Shown here piece by piece: positions 45,440 to 55,117 of a stretch of DNA of 64,000 bases (positions within the stretch are counted from its first letter, which is position 1; each line of letters starts with the position of its first letter). Location of the stretch: positions 28,503 through 92,502 of the forward strand of contig NZ_JACTUZ010000007.1 of assembly GCF_014490445.1 (NCBI RefSeq). Reading direction: 5' to 3'. This DNA comes from Pseudoroseomonas ludipueritiae (GTDB taxonomy: Bacteria; Pseudomonadota; Alphaproteobacteria; Acetobacterales; Acetobacteraceae). The position numbers and the translations under genes are program-made. A model generated the notes under the pieces. It saw only the letters and a program-made list of their open reading frames with translations, was not told the origin of the DNA and did not search any database.

Positions 45440-46359
45440 TGCTTGGCTACGCCCTGCGCCGTTTGGCTGGCGCCGTGCCCGTTCTGGTCGCGGTGTCGAT
45501 CTTTGTGTTTGCCTTTGTCCGCCTGCTGCCGGGCGATCCGGCGCGCCTGGTGGCCGGGCCGGACGCGACGGCGCAGGACGTGGCCCTGGTCCGGGAGGAG
45601 ATGGGCCTGGACCGCCCGATCTGGGAGCAGTACCTGCGCTATCTCGGCCAGACGCTCCAGGGCGATCTCGGCCGCTCCACCAAGACCAAGCTTCCGGTGG
45701 CCGAGGAAATCGGCCAGCGCTTCATGCCGACCTTCTGGCTGACGGTGGTGGCCATGCTTTGGGCGACCGTGATCGGCGTGCTGATCGGCGTGATCTCGGG
45801 CGTGAAGCGCGGCAAGTGGCAGGACAGGCTCGGCATGGTCTTTGCCGTGTCGGGCATCTCCTTCCCCTCCTTCTGGATGGGGCTGCTGCTGATCAACATC
45901 TTCTCGGTGCGGCTGGGCTGGCTGCCCACCGGTGGCTACACCGATTGGAAGAGCCTGATCCTGCCTTCCTTCACCCTGGGCACCACTGTGGCCGCCATCC
46001 TGGCCCGCTTCTCCCGCTCCGCCTATGTCGAGGTGGCGCAGGAGGATTACGTGCGCACCGCGCGCATGAAGGGCGTGCCGGAGCGGCGGGTGGTCTGGCA
46101 CCACACGCTGCGCAACGCGTTGATCCCGGTCATCACCATGACGGGGCTGGAATTCGGCTCGCTGCTGGGCGGCGCCATCGTCATCGAGACGGTCTTCGCC
46201 TGGCCCGGCCTGGGGCGGCTGCTGATCGACAGCGTCTCCTACCGCGACTACCCCGTGATCCAGGCGCTGATCCTGCTCTTCGCCCTGGAATTCGTGATCA
46301 TCAACATCGTCGTGGATCAGCTCTACGCCGTCGTGAACCCGGAGATCCGCCTGCGATGA
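45439..46359 (+). CDS. gsiC: Peptide ABC transporter permease 1 (GsiC-like)
   Basis: A 306-residue inner-membrane permease of the DppB/GsiC type with about six helices. It has the N-terminal MLGYALRRLAGAVPVLVAVS, RLLPGDPARLVAGPDAT, and the ATPase-contact EAA loop RTARMKGVPERRVVWHHTLR then NALIPVITM. The start A is shared with the receptor stop (TGATG). It pairs with the next permease to form the channel. Confidence 0.92.
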   Translation: MLGYALRRLAGAVPVLVAVSIFVFAFVRLLPGDPARLVAGPDATAQDVALVREEMGLDRPIWEQYLRYLGQTLQGDLGRSTKTKLPVAEEIGQRFMPTFWLTVVAMLWATVIGVLIGVISGVKRGKWQDRLGMVFAVSGISFPSFWMGLLLINIFSVRLGWLPTGGYTDWKSLILPSFTLGTTVAAILARFSRSAYVEVAQEDYVRTARMKGVPERRVVWHHTLRNALIPVITMTGLEFGSLLGGAIVIETVFAWPGLGRLLIDSVSYRDYPVIQALILLFALEFVIINIVVDQLYAVVNPEIRLR

Positions 46360-47267
46360 GCGAGACCCGCATGGAGGATATCACCGACACGGATCTCGAC
46401 AGCGGCACCGCCGTGCCGCTGGAGATCCGCTCCCCCCTGGCCGAGTTCTGGCGCCGGCTGCTGCGCCAGCGGGTCGCGCTGGTGGCGGGCCTGCTGATCC
46501 TGGTGGTGATCGTGGCGGCCATCGCCGCGCCCTGGATCGCGCCCTTCGACCCGGCGGAGCCGGACTACAACAATGTCCTCGCCGGTCCCTCCGCCCTGCA
46601 CTGGGCGGGGACGGATGCCTATGGCCGCGACATCTTCAGCCGCATCATCTGGGGCGCCCGCATCTCCATCTCCGTGGGCTTCCTTTCGGTGCTGCTGGGC
46701 GGGGTGCTGGGCGTGACCTTGGGCCTGGTCAGCGGCTTCTTCGGCGGCTGGGTGGACAGCCTGATCATGCGGCTCTGCGACGTGATGCTGGCCTTCCCCG
46801 GCATCCTGCTGGCCATCGCCGTCGTGGCGCTTCTGGGGCCGGGCGTGGCGAACGTGATCTATGCCGTCGCGGTCTTCAGCATCCCCATCTATGCCCGCGT
46901 GGTGCGCGGCAGCACCCTGGCGGTTAAGCAGACGCTTTACGTGCAGGCGGCGCGCAGCATTGGCGTGAAGGGACTGAAGCTGGTGCTGCGGCATATCCTG
47001 CCCGGCACCCTGCCCGGCATCATCGTCACCACCTCGCTGCGCATGGGGACGGCGATTCTGGTGGCGGCGGGGCTGAGCTTCCTCGGCCTCGGCGCGCAGC
47101 CGCCCTCCCCGGAATGGGGCGCCATGCTGGCGGATGGGCGTTCCTACCTGGGCGTTGCGGATCACCTGACCTTCTTCCCCGGTCTGGCGATCTTTCTGAT
47201 CGTGCTGGCCTTCAACCTGCTGGGCGACGGGCTGCGCGACGCGCTGGACCAGAAGCTGCGGCCCTGA
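46356..47267 (+). CDS. gsiD: Peptide ABC transporter permease 2 (GsiD-like)
   Basis: A 303-residue permease of the DppC/GsiD type: a short cytoplasmic N-terminus, a first helix (LVAGLLILVVIVAAIAAPWI), AGTDAYGRDIFSRIIWGAR, five further helices, and the EAA loop VQAARSIGVKGLKLVLRHILP. Translation is coupled to the first permease by an ATGA overlap. The long in-frame extension upstream of MSETRMEDIT overlaps the previous gene and is not used. Confidence 0.92.
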   Translation: MSETRMEDITDTDLDSGTAVPLEIRSPLAEFWRRLLRQRVALVAGLLILVVIVAAIAAPWIAPFDPAEPDYNNVLAGPSALHWAGTDAYGRDIFSRIIWGARISISVGFLSVLLGGVLGVTLGLVSGFFGGWVDSLIMRLCDVMLAFPGILLAIAVVALLGPGVANVIYAVAVFSIPIYARVVRGSTLAVKQTLYVQAARSIGVKGLKLVLRHILPGTLPGIIVTTSLRMGTAILVAAGLSFLGLGAQPPSPEWGAMLADGRSYLGVADHLTFFPGLAIFLIVLAFNLLGDGLRDALDQKLRP

Positions 47268-47276
47268 GGACGGGTC

Positions 47277-48101
47277 ATGAAGATCTATATCTCGGCCGAT
47301 ATCGAGGGCGTCGCCGGCGTCGTCTCTCCGCAGCAGGGGCAGCCGGGCAACCCTGAATACGAGCGGGCGCGGCGGCTGATGACCGAGGAGGTCAGCGCCG
47401 CCATCGACGGCGCCTTTGCCGGCGGCGCCACCGAGGTGCTGGTCAATGACAGCCACGGGCCGATGACCAACATCATCCCCGAATTGCTGGACCCGCGGGC
47501 GGAGCTGATCCTCGGCAAGCCCAAGGCGGCGAATATGTGCGCCGGGCTGGATGCCAGCTTCGGAGGCGCCTTCTTCCTCGGCTACCACACTGGCGCGCGC
47601 CGCCAGGGTGTGCTGGCGCATACGGTGAACGGCTTTGCCTTCGGCGCCATCCGGGTGAATGGCCAGCTCTGCTCGGAGGCCACGCTGAACGGTGCTTATG
47701 CCGGCAGCATGGGCGTGCCGGTGCTGCTGCTCTCCGGCGACGACCGCACAGCCGAGGAATGCGGCGAACACTTCCCGCAGGCGCATCGTGTCATCACCAA
47801 GCAGGCGCTGGGTGCCCGCGCCGCCCGCGCCATCGCCCCCAGCCTGGCGCGGGAGCGCCTGCGCGCGGCGGCGGAAGCGGCGGTACGCGAGGCCGGCACG
47901 GCATCGCTCCAGCCTTTCGTCATGCCGGGTCCCTTCCGGCTGGAGATCACGCTGACCAGCCCGGCCCTGGCCGATCTGGCAGCCATCATTCCCGTCGCAC
48001 AGCGACTGGATGCTGTTTCCGTGGCCTTTGACGCTCCCGACATGGCGGGCGTGCTTGGCTGGGTGAACACAGTCTCCGCCCTCTCGGCCTTTCTGCGCTG
48101 A
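47277..48101 (+). CDS. M55 family D-aminopeptidase (DppA-like)
   Basis: A 274-residue zinc peptidase. The binuclear metal ligands seen in DppA of Bacillus subtilis are all present at matching numbers: D8 and E10 (SADIEGVAG), H60 (NDSHGPMTN), H104 (GYHTGARR) and E134 (LCSEATLNG), plus H115 (VLAHTVNG) at the proposed active site. DppA-type enzymes release D-Ala or other D-amino acids from short peptides in the cytoplasm. Sitting nine bases after a peptide importer, it suggests the imported peptides contain D-residues, for example cell-wall peptides. Confidence 0.92.
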   Translation: MKIYISADIEGVAGVVSPQQGQPGNPEYERARRLMTEEVSAAIDGAFAGGATEVLVNDSHGPMTNIIPELLDPRAELILGKPKAANMCAGLDASFGGAFFLGYHTGARRQGVLAHTVNGFAFGAIRVNGQLCSEATLNGAYAGSMGVPVLLLSGDDRTAEECGEHFPQAHRVITKQALGARAARAIAPSLARERLRAAAEAAVREAGTASLQPFVMPGPFRLEITLTSPALADLAAIIPVAQRLDAVSVAFDAPDMAGVLGWVNTVSALSAFLR

Positions 48102-48376
48102 AGCGGTGCCGCAGGGCAGATCGCGTCATGGCTGTGCCGCGGAAGGGTTCATCCACCGCTGCCACAGCGAACTTCTGTCTGATTCCGAACTGAATCACCA
48201 AACCACGTGTGACGTGATCTCGCGCTCACCACCCGGCCGTCCCCCTGCCGCGAGCACATCCGGTTGTTCCCAGCCGGATGGTGAGGCGCGGGGCGCCGGT
48301 ATGGTCAATTCGTGCCATTGGCGATACTTCCTCCGCCGGGCGGCGCCTGCCGGCCCCAGTGACCGGAGGAGAATGC

Positions 48377-49831
48377 ATGGAAGCCGTTTCGTTCGACACG
48401 CGGCAGAATCTCATCGGCGGTGAATGGCGCGAGCCCCTGGGCCGCGAAACCATGCCGCTGCTGAATCCCTCCGATGGAACACGCCTCGCCGAGATCGCGC
48501 GCAGCGACGCCGGTGATATCGACCGCGCCGTGGCCGCCGCGCAGGAAGCCCGCCGTGGCGCCTGGGGCCGCATGACGGCCACCGAGCGCGGCCGCCTGCT
48601 TTCCATCATGTCCCGCATCGTGCTGGAGCGGGCGGATGAGCTGGCGCGGCTGGAAGCCCTGGATGTCGGCAAGCCGCTGCGCCAGGCCAAGGCGGATGCG
48701 CTGGCCCTGGCGCGCTACCTGGAGTTCTATGCCGGCGCCGCCGACAAGCTGCATGGCGACACCATCCCCTATCTGGATGGCTATACCGTGCTGACGATCT
48801 ATGAGCCGCTGGGCGTCACGGGCCATATCGTACCCTGGAACTACCCGATGCAGATCATCGGCCGTTCCGTCACCGCCTCGCTGGCCATGGGCAATGCGGT
48901 CGTGATCAAGCCGGCGGAGGAAGCCTGCCTCACCGCCCTGGCCTATGCGCGCATCGCCGAGGAAGCGGGCTTCCCGGCCGGCGCCATCAACATCGTCTCC
49001 GGCACCGGCGAGGAAGCCGGCGCGGCCCTGGCGGCGCATCCCGGCATCAACCATATCTCCTTCACCGGCTCCGTGGTGGTCGGCGGGCTGGTGCAGGCGG
49101 CGGCGGCGAAGAACGCCGTGCCGGTGACGCTGGAGCTTGGCGGCAAGTCGCCGCAGATTGTCTTCGCCGACGCGGACCTCGACGCCGCCCTGCCCTTCCT
49201 GGTCAATGCCGGCATCCAGAACGCCGGGCAAACCTGCTCCGCCGCCTCCCGCATCCTCGTGCAGCGCTCGGTGCATGACCGTGTGCTGGCCGCCATGGCG
49301 GAGCGCTACAGCGCTCTCCGCGTCGGCACCGCCATGTCCGACCTCGACATGGGGCCGCTGGTCTCTGGCCGGCAGCAGGAGATCGTGCAGGGCTACCTGG
49401 ACGCCGCCCGGCAGGATGGGCTGGAAATCGCCGCCCAGGGCCGCATCGGCGCCGAGGCGCCCTCCGGTGGCTACTACGTGCCGCCGACTCTGGTCTCCGG
49501 CGCGCAGGGCAGCAGCCGGCTGGCGCAAGAAGAGATCTTCGGCCCGGTGCAGGTCGTCATTCCTTTCGAGGATGAAGCCGAGGCGCTGCGCCTCGCCAAT
49601 GGCACCGACTATGGCCTCGTCGCCGGTGTCTGGACGGCCGATGGCAGCCGCGCACTGCGCATGGCGCGCGGCATCGAGACCGGGCAGGTCTTCGTGAACA
49701 ACTACGGCGCCGGCGGCGGCGTGGAACTTCCCTTCGGTGGCGTCAAGCGCTCCGGCCACGGGCGCGAGAAGGGGTTCGAGGCGCTCTACAGCTTCGCTTC
49801 GCTGAAGACCATCGCGATCCGGCACGGCTGA
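48377..49831 (+). CDS. NAD(P)-dependent aldehyde dehydrogenase
   Basis: A 484-residue ALDH with catalytic C287 (NAGQTCSAASR), general base E253 (LELGGKSP), N155 (PWNYPMQ) and the cofactor segment ITFTGS-like HISFTGSVVVGG. C-terminal QVFVNNYGAGGGVELPFGGVKRSGHGREKG is typical of betaine/gamma-aminobutyraldehyde-type ALDHs. It oxidises an aldehyde to an acid in the cytoplasm. The start MEAVSFDTRQ has CGGAGGAGAA upstream. It has its own 275-base upstream gap and a strong terminator, so it is monocistronic; the MFS gene downstream may be functionally related. Confidence 0.9.
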   Translation: MEAVSFDTRQNLIGGEWREPLGRETMPLLNPSDGTRLAEIARSDAGDIDRAVAAAQEARRGAWGRMTATERGRLLSIMSRIVLERADELARLEALDVGKPLRQAKADALALARYLEFYAGAADKLHGDTIPYLDGYTVLTIYEPLGVTGHIVPWNYPMQIIGRSVTASLAMGNAVVIKPAEEACLTALAYARIAEEAGFPAGAINIVSGTGEEAGAALAAHPGINHISFTGSVVVGGLVQAAAAKNAVPVTLELGGKSPQIVFADADLDAALPFLVNAGIQNAGQTCSAASRILVQRSVHDRVLAAMAERYSALRVGTAMSDLDMGPLVSGRQQEIVQGYLDAARQDGLEIAAQGRIGAEAPSGGYYVPPTLVSGAQGSSRLAQEEIFGPVQVVIPFEDEAEALRLANGTDYGLVAGVWTADGSRALRMARGIETGQVFVNNYGAGGGVELPFGGVKRSGHGREKGFEALYSFASLKTIAIRHG

Positions 49832-49838
49832 CCTATCA

Positions 49839-49870
49839 GGCGGCGCGCGGCCTGAGGGCCGGGCGCCGCC
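49839..49870 (+). terminator. Terminator hairpin after the aldehyde dehydrogenase gene
   Basis: GGCGGCGC (49839-49846) pairs with GCGCCGCC (49863-49870), and an inner CGGCC/GGCCG stem closes a TGAG tetraloop. Together they make a long, nearly continuous hairpin starting seven bases after the stop. Confidence 0.75.
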
Positions 49871-49943
49871 ACCATGGGCCAGGCCGCTGCCCTCATCCGT
49901 GAACAAAGCGCCGATACGGGAAATGTCGTAATCGAGCTTCCGT

Positions 49944-49960
49944 TTGTTCAAAAGGAACAA
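49944..49960. promoter_or_regulatory. TTGTTC-N5-GAACAA dyad upstream of the MFS gene
   Basis: A perfect 6-bp inverted repeat with an AAAAG spacer, about 112 bases before the MFS start, in an AT-enriched part of the 241-base gap (49832-50072). A regulator site is plausible, but no regulator gene adjoins it. Confidence 0.4.
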
Positions 49961-50072
49961 TCGGACCCTTCTCCACGTCCTGCTCCTATCGACGCTGGGA
50001 CCAATCCGCTTCAAAATCTGTCCCGCCGGCGCTGTGCCGGAGTGAAAGCAAGCTTATTTTAGGGGAAACGCC

Positions 50073-51419
50073 ATGGCTGCAGCCTATGGCCAGACACCTG
50101 CCTCAGGCAGTTCGCCAAGCGTGAAGAGTGATGTCGAGCGCAGTGCCATGCGAAAGATCGCGTGGCGCCTGCTGCCGTTTCTGATCATCTGCTACTTCGT
50201 CTCATACCTGGACCGGGTGAATGTCGGCTTCGCCGGCCCGGCCATGCGCGCCGATCTCGGCCTCTCAGCCACAGCCTTCGGCACCGCCGCCGGCATTTTC
50301 TTCCTGGCCTATTTCGTCTTCGAGGTGCCAAGCAACCTGGCGCTGAACCGCTTCGGCGCCAGGATGTGGATCGCCCGCATCATGGTCACCTGGGGCCTGC
50401 TGTCCGGTGCCCAGGCCTTCGTGGTGGGTGAAACCAGCTTCAATATCATCCGGGTGCTTCTCGGGGCTGCGGAAGCGGGCTTCTTCCCTGGCGTGATCTT
50501 CTATCTCACGCTGTGGTTCCCCTCGGCCTATCGCGGGCGGATCGTCGGCTGGTTCATGTTCGCCATTCCGTTCTCCTCCGCGCTCGGCTCGCCGGTTTCC
50601 GGCTATCTGCTGAACATGGACGGCATCTGGGGCCTGCATGGCTGGCAGTGGATGTTCATCGTCGAGGCCATTCCCGCCATCCTGCTGACCTTCGGCGTGC
50701 TGTGGTACCTGACGGACCGGCCCTCCGAGGCGAAGTGGCTGACCCAGGCGGAGAAGGACTGGCTGGAAGGCACGCTGCGTGAGGAAGAGCGCCAGCGCGA
50801 GGCCGTGGTGCGCTACGAATGGTGGCAGACGCTGCTGAACCCGCGCGTCATCGGCTATGGCCTGGTCTACCTGGGGCTGGTCTCGCCGCTCTATACCCTG
50901 GGCTTCTTCCAGCCGCAGATCATCAAGGCGCTGGGCGAGGTTTCCAATGTCCAGCTCGGCTTCCTCAACGCCTTCCCCTATGCGGTGGGCGCGGTGACCA
51001 TGGTGCTCTGGGGCTTCTTCTCCGACCGCCTGCAGGAGCGGAAGTGGACCACGATCTTCGCCGCCGCCTGCGCCACGGCCGGGCTGCTGATCGCGGCCAG
51101 CAATGACGGGCTGGTGCTGAAGCTGCTGGGCTTGGCCCTGGCCAGCTACGGCATCTTCGCGGCGCTGCCGATCTTCTGGTCGTTGCCTACCGCTTTCCTC
51201 AGCGGCACCGCCGCCGCGGCGGGCATTGCCTGGATCAATTCCGTCGGCAACCTCGGTGGCTACTTCGGCCCGCAGGTCTTCGGCATCATCAAGGATGCCA
51301 GTGGCGGCGACTATTACGGCCTGCTCTTCATGGCCGCGCTGCCCGTCATGTCGATCCTGCTGATCCTGATCCTGGATCGCCAGCCGGCCCGCCGGGCCGC
51401 TTCCATGGCCGCAGAATGA
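50073..51419 (+). CDS. MFS transporter, anion:cation symporter (ACS) family
   Basis: A 448-residue, 12-helix major facilitator. It has the early ACS signature YLDRVNVGFAGPAMRADLGL, the loop 2-3 text FEVPSNLALNRFGARMWIAR, and FFPGVIFYLTLWFPSAYRGR. ACS members take up organic anions such as phthalate, 4-hydroxyphenylacetate, tartrate or galactarate with protons. The substrate cannot be assigned. It is transcribed after a 241-base gap with a TTGTTC/GAACAA dyad and ends at a strong bidirectional terminator. Confidence 0.92.
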   Translation: MAAAYGQTPASGSSPSVKSDVERSAMRKIAWRLLPFLIICYFVSYLDRVNVGFAGPAMRADLGLSATAFGTAAGIFFLAYFVFEVPSNLALNRFGARMWIARIMVTWGLLSGAQAFVVGETSFNIIRVLLGAAEAGFFPGVIFYLTLWFPSAYRGRIVGWFMFAIPFSSALGSPVSGYLLNMDGIWGLHGWQWMFIVEAIPAILLTFGVLWYLTDRPSEAKWLTQAEKDWLEGTLREEERQREAVVRYEWWQTLLNPRVIGYGLVYLGLVSPLYTLGFFQPQIIKALGEVSNVQLGFLNAFPYAVGAVTMVLWGFFSDRLQERKWTTIFAAACATAGLLIAASNDGLVLKLLGLALASYGIFAALPIFWSLPTAFLSGTAAAAGIAWINSVGNLGGYFGPQVFGIIKDASGGDYYGLLFMAALPVMSILLILILDRQPARRAASMAAE

Positions 51420-51425
51420 GCTGGT

Positions 51426-51455
51426 GGCGATGCCCCGATGCGCCGGGGCATCGCC
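51426..51455. terminator. Bidirectional terminator between the MFS gene and the ribose-type ABC operon
   Basis: GGCGATGCCCCG (51426-51437) and CGGGGCATCGCC (51444-51455) form a perfect 12-bp stem with a 6-base loop between two convergent genes, seven bases after the MFS stop and 11 bases before the permease stop on the other strand. Confidence 0.8.
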
Positions 51456-51465
51456 GCATGGAAGG

Positions 51466-52458
51466 CTACTCCGCCGGGGATGCTACCGGCGCCGGGGTGC
51501 GGCTGAGGGCCGCCACCTGTTTCCGCCGGCTCAACTGCTGGTCGGCGATGACGCCAAGCAGAATGACGCTCCCCATCACCGCGAAGTTGAGCGACGAGGG
51601 GATGCCAAGGATATTCACCAGGTTCTGCAGGATCTGCAGCAACACCGTGCCCAGCACGATGCCGAGGATGCTGCCCTCCCCGCCGCGCAGCGAGCATCCG
51701 CCCAGCACCGCCGCCGCGATGGCATAGAGCTCATAGAAGTTGCCGAAGGAGGACGGCGAGACGGAGCTGGTATAGAAAACCAGCAGCACCGTCGAGAGCC
51801 CCGCCAGCCCGCCGCCGATCAGATAGGCCCCGGCGATGACGGCATTGGTGCGGATGCCGGAATGGCGCGCCGCTTCCTCATTCCGTCCCACGGCGTAGAG
51901 ATAGCGCCCGAAGACGGAGCGGTGCAGCAGCACCGCCATGCAGGCCGCGACCACGAGCAGGATGATGAAAGGGTTCGGCACGCCGAAGCTGCGGCCGGAG
52001 GCCAGCCAGGTCAGCGTATCCAGGTCCCCGGTGGCATAGCCGAAGCCCATGGTGCCGTCCTGGGTATAGTAGCGCGCGATGCCGCGATAGATCAGCAGGC
52101 CGCAAAGGGTGACCACGAAGGGTTGCAGCCGCAGCCGCGTCACGAGCAGCCCGTGCAGCAGGCCCAGCGCCACGCCAGCGGCCAGGATCACCAGCACCGC
52201 CAGTGGCCAGGCCATTTCGAAGTTCACCAGCAGGTCCACCAGGATCACGCCCAGCAGCGCGAACATCGAGCCCACCGAAAGGTCGATGCCACCGGTGATG
52301 ATGATGATGCCCTGCCCGATGCTGAAGACACCGAAGAGGCCGATAAGATTGGCCATGTTCAGCAGATTGGTGCCCGAGAGGAACAGCGGGTTCAATGCCG
52401 CCGTGATGCCGCCGATGACGATCAGCAGCAGGCCGAGGCCGAGTTCCTTCTTGCTCAT
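51466..52458 (-). CDS. Sugar ABC transporter permease (RbsC-like)
   Basis: A 330-residue RbsC-family permease with about eight to ten helices. Signature text: IGQGIIIITGGIDLSVGSMFAL, GLLHGLLVTRLRLQPFVVTL, AVGRNEEAARHSGIRTN and LGGCSLRGGEGSILGIVLG. It forms the membrane channel of a ribose-type importer. Its start overlaps the ATPase stop as ATGA. Confidence 0.92.
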   Translation of the reverse strand: MSKKELGLGLLLIVIGGITAALNPLFLSGTNLLNMANLIGLFGVFSIGQGIIIITGGIDLSVGSMFALLGVILVDLLVNFEMAWPLAVLVILAAGVALGLLHGLLVTRLRLQPFVVTLCGLLIYRGIARYYTQDGTMGFGYATGDLDTLTWLASGRSFGVPNPFIILLVVAACMAVLLHRSVFGRYLYAVGRNEEAARHSGIRTNAVIAGAYLIGGGLAGLSTVLLVFYTSSVSPSSFGNFYELYAIAAAVLGGCSLRGGEGSILGIVLGTVLLQILQNLVNILGIPSSLNFAVMGSVILLGVIADQQLSRRKQVAALSRTPAPVASPAE

Positions 52459-54008
52459 GGATGTGCAGCCTCCGCACTGGCATGGATTTCCTCGGTCTGG
52501 CCGATGGCCAGCCGCAGCACCGCCTGTTCGCTGAAGGCATTGCGCTCCAGCATGCCGCTCACGCGGCCTTCATGCATCACCGCGATGCGGTCGCTGACAC
52601 CGATCACCTCCTCCATGTCAGAGGAGATCATCAGGATGGCCACACCGGAATCCGCCAGCTTCCGCATCAGCGCGTAGATCTCGCCGCGAGCGCCGACATC
52701 GATGCCGCGTGTCGGCTCGTCGAAGAGCATGACGCGTGGGGACATGCTGAGCCATTTGCCCAGCACCACCTTCTGCTGATTGCCGCCCGAGAGCGTGGCG
52801 GCCTTGATGGCGCATGATGGCGCCTTGATGCGCAGGGACTGGCGCTGCGCCTCGCTCGCCTCGTCTTCCCTCGCACGGTCCACCAGCCCCAGGCGCGCAT
52901 AGGAGGGCAGGCTGGCAAGGGTGACGTTCTGCACGATCGATAGGTCCAGCACCAATCCGGCCGCCTTGCGGTCTTCCGGCACCAGGTAGATGCCGACCGC
53001 GACCGCCTGCGCCGGCTCCCGGATCGTGAGAATCCTGCCGTCCAGCAGGATCTCGCCCCCCAGTGCCGGATCTATGCCGAAGAGGGTGCGGGCGAGCGAG
53101 GTGCGGCCCGAGCCCACGAGCCCCGCCAGGCCCAGGATCTCGCCGGGGCGGACATGCAGGTCCAGCGCCCGCTCCGGAAAAGCCGTGGTGCGCAGCCCGC
53201 GCAGTTCCAGCCCCCCCTCGCCGGGCATGCGTGCGGGTGGGGTATAGAGCGACCGCAGATCACGGCCGATCATCAGCCGGATCATGGCGGCGTGGCTGAT
53301 CTCCTCCCGCGCCAGCGCCCCCACCATGCGGCCGTCCCGCAGGCAAACGACGCGGTCGGCGCAGTCGATGATCTCGCCCAGCCGGTGGGTGATGTAGATG
53401 ATGCCGGTGCCGCTGGCCCGCAGTTCATGCACCAGGGACAGCAGCCGGGCCGTCTCCGACAGCGTCAGCGACGATGTTGGCTCGTCGAGAATGATGATCC
53501 GTGCCTCGGCGGCCAGCGCCTTGGCGATTTCGACAAGCTGCCGCTGCGCGATGGAAAGTTCCGCCACGCGCGCATCAGGGCCGAAGTCGGCGCCGAGTCG
53601 TTGCAGCAGTGGCGTCACGCGGGCCCGCGCCGCCGCGCGGTCGAGCAGCCGCAGCGGGCCGCCGTGCAGGGGCTCCCGCCCGAAAAGAACATTGGCGGCC
53701 ACATCGAGATTATCGAAGAGGTTGAGTTCCTGGTGCACGAAGGCGATGCCGGCGGCGCTGGCCTCGGCCACCGTCAGGGCCGGGTATTCGCGGCCGCCAA
53801 TTCTCACCTGCCCCTCGCTGGGTGGCACGACGCCACCCAGGATCTTCATCAGGGTGGACTTGCCGGCGCCATTCTCGCCGACAAGCCCCAGAACCTCGCC
53901 CGCGTGCAGGCGCAGGTCGACGCCATCCAGGGCGCGAACGCCGGGATAGCTCTTGCCGATTCCCTCCAGTTCCAGCAATGGAAGGCCCGGCGCCATGCTC
54001 GCGTCCAT
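52455..54008 (-). CDS. Sugar ABC transporter, duplicated ATPase (RbsA-like)
   Basis: A 517-residue protein with two ABC domains, as in RbsA/MglA. Domain 1 has Walker A GENGAGKST, signature ELSIAQRQLVEIAKAL and Walker B IIILDEPTSSL. Domain 2 has a degenerate Walker A (GLVGSGRTS), signature LSGGNQQKVVLGKWL and FDEPTRGIDVG. The degenerate second site is normal for the family. A start four codons later (ATG at 53996) is also possible. It energises import with the permease and receptor on either side. Confidence 0.93.
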   Translation of the reverse strand: MDASMAPGLPLLELEGIGKSYPGVRALDGVDLRLHAGEVLGLVGENGAGKSTLMKILGGVVPPSEGQVRIGGREYPALTVAEASAAGIAFVHQELNLFDNLDVAANVLFGREPLHGGPLRLLDRAAARARVTPLLQRLGADFGPDARVAELSIAQRQLVEIAKALAAEARIIILDEPTSSLTLSETARLLSLVHELRASGTGIIYITHRLGEIIDCADRVVCLRDGRMVGALAREEISHAAMIRLMIGRDLRSLYTPPARMPGEGGLELRGLRTTAFPERALDLHVRPGEILGLAGLVGSGRTSLARTLFGIDPALGGEILLDGRILTIREPAQAVAVGIYLVPEDRKAAGLVLDLSIVQNVTLASLPSYARLGLVDRAREDEASEAQRQSLRIKAPSCAIKAATLSGGNQQKVVLGKWLSMSPRVMLFDEPTRGIDVGARGEIYALMRKLADSGVAILMISSDMEEVIGVSDRIAVMHEGRVSGMLERNAFSEQAVLRLAIGQTEEIHASAEAAHP

Positions 54009-54010
54009 TC

Positions 54011-54967
54011 CTACCGCGTGCGCAGCAGATCCCGCATCTGCTTCTGGAAGTCCTCGACATTCGATTTGTCGATGATGCGGGTCGGGATAATGATCTGCTT
54101 GCTGGCCGGGATGAAGTCACGGTCGTTGTTCAGGTATTTCACCATGCCGACCATGCTCTGGTAGCCGAATTCGAAGGGCTGCTGCACCACAGTGGAATGG
54201 ATGGTGCCATCAGCGATGCCGCGCAGCGTCAGCCCGTCCTCGTCGAAGCCCACGACCTTCACGCGGCCTTCGCGCCCGGCGCCCTTCACCGCCTGGTAGA
54301 TCTGGGGCGTGTTATAGGCCCAGAGGCCAACCAGCAGGTCGATATCGGCATAACGGGCCAGGACATCCTCGACATTCCGCTTGGCACGGGCCATGTCCGA
54401 TTCGTCCGTGCGGATATCGACGACCTCGATATTGCCGCCCTGCAGCGCCTCACGGATGCCCTGCACGCGTTCCCGCGCGTTGTCCGCATCCATGGTGCCG
54501 ACGAAGAGCATGGCCTTGCCGCCATTCGGCAGTGCCTTCTTCATCTGCGCCCCGGCCTCGCGCCCGGCGGCGACATTGTCGGTGCCGATATAGACCACGC
54601 GGTTGCTGGCCGGTGCATCGCTGTCGGTGGTGAAGAGCACCGCCTGGGCAGCGGCGCGGTTTAGCATCTCGGTGGAATTACCCGGGTTGATGGCGGAGAT
54701 GGCGATGCCGGCCACCTTGCGCGCCAGCAGCTCGTCCACGATACGGCGCTGCTCGGCGGCGCTGGCCTGGCCGGGCACGATCATCTCCATGTTGAACTGG
54801 GGGTGTTCCCGGTTCGCCTTCTCGATGCCGCGCCGGGCGATGGTCCAGAAATCGGCGGAAACGTTGACGACGAAGGCCAGCGTCTTCTTTTCCTGCGCAT
54901 GCAGGACACGGGGGGCACCCGCCAGGGCAAGCGCCGCCGGGGCGGCAAGCAGACTGCGCCGTTTCAT
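54011..54967 (-). CDS. Sugar ABC transporter periplasmic receptor (RbsB-like)
   Basis: A 318-residue receptor with a signal peptide (MKRRSLLAAPAALALAG, cleaved near LHAQ) and a type 1 periplasmic binding fold: TLAFVVNVSADFWTIARRG, INPGNSTEMLNRAAAQ, FVGTMDADNARERVQGIREAL and VVGFDEDGLTLRGIADG. The ligand is probably a pentose, hexose or polyol; the usual aromatic stacking residues cannot be assigned with confidence. It leads the rbs-type operon with only two bases before the ATPase gene. Start supported by GGAGAGAG. An SDR gene lies 150 bases upstream on the same strand. Confidence 0.9.
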   Translation of the reverse strand: MKRRSLLAAPAALALAGAPRVLHAQEKKTLAFVVNVSADFWTIARRGIEKANREHPQFNMEMIVPGQASAAEQRRIVDELLARKVAGIAISAINPGNSTEMLNRAAAQAVLFTTDSDAPASNRVVYIGTDNVAAGREAGAQMKKALPNGGKAMLFVGTMDADNARERVQGIREALQGGNIEVVDIRTDESDMARAKRNVEDVLARYADIDLLVGLWAYNTPQIYQAVKGAGREGRVKVVGFDEDGLTLRGIADGTIHSTVVQQPFEFGYQSMVGMVKYLNNDRDFIPASKQIIIPTRIIDKSNVEDFQKQMRDLLRTR

Positions 54968-55117
54968 GCTCTCTCCTGAACGTCCTCGCGGCCCTTGTTT
55001 GGCGGGCCTTATGGCAGCCGGACCGGCTGTTGCGAGGAAGGCTAGCAGAGCAAGCTGGAGACTGGGAAGAACACGCTTCGGTCTTCACGTCTCCGTCATT
55101 CGTTGGAAAGGCTGATG

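Noticed and set aside
43880-47267. Assigning the peptide transporter strictly to glutathione
   Set aside because: The fused double ATPase fits GsiA, but the binding-protein specificity cannot be read and an M55 D-aminopeptidase follows, which points to D-peptides as well.
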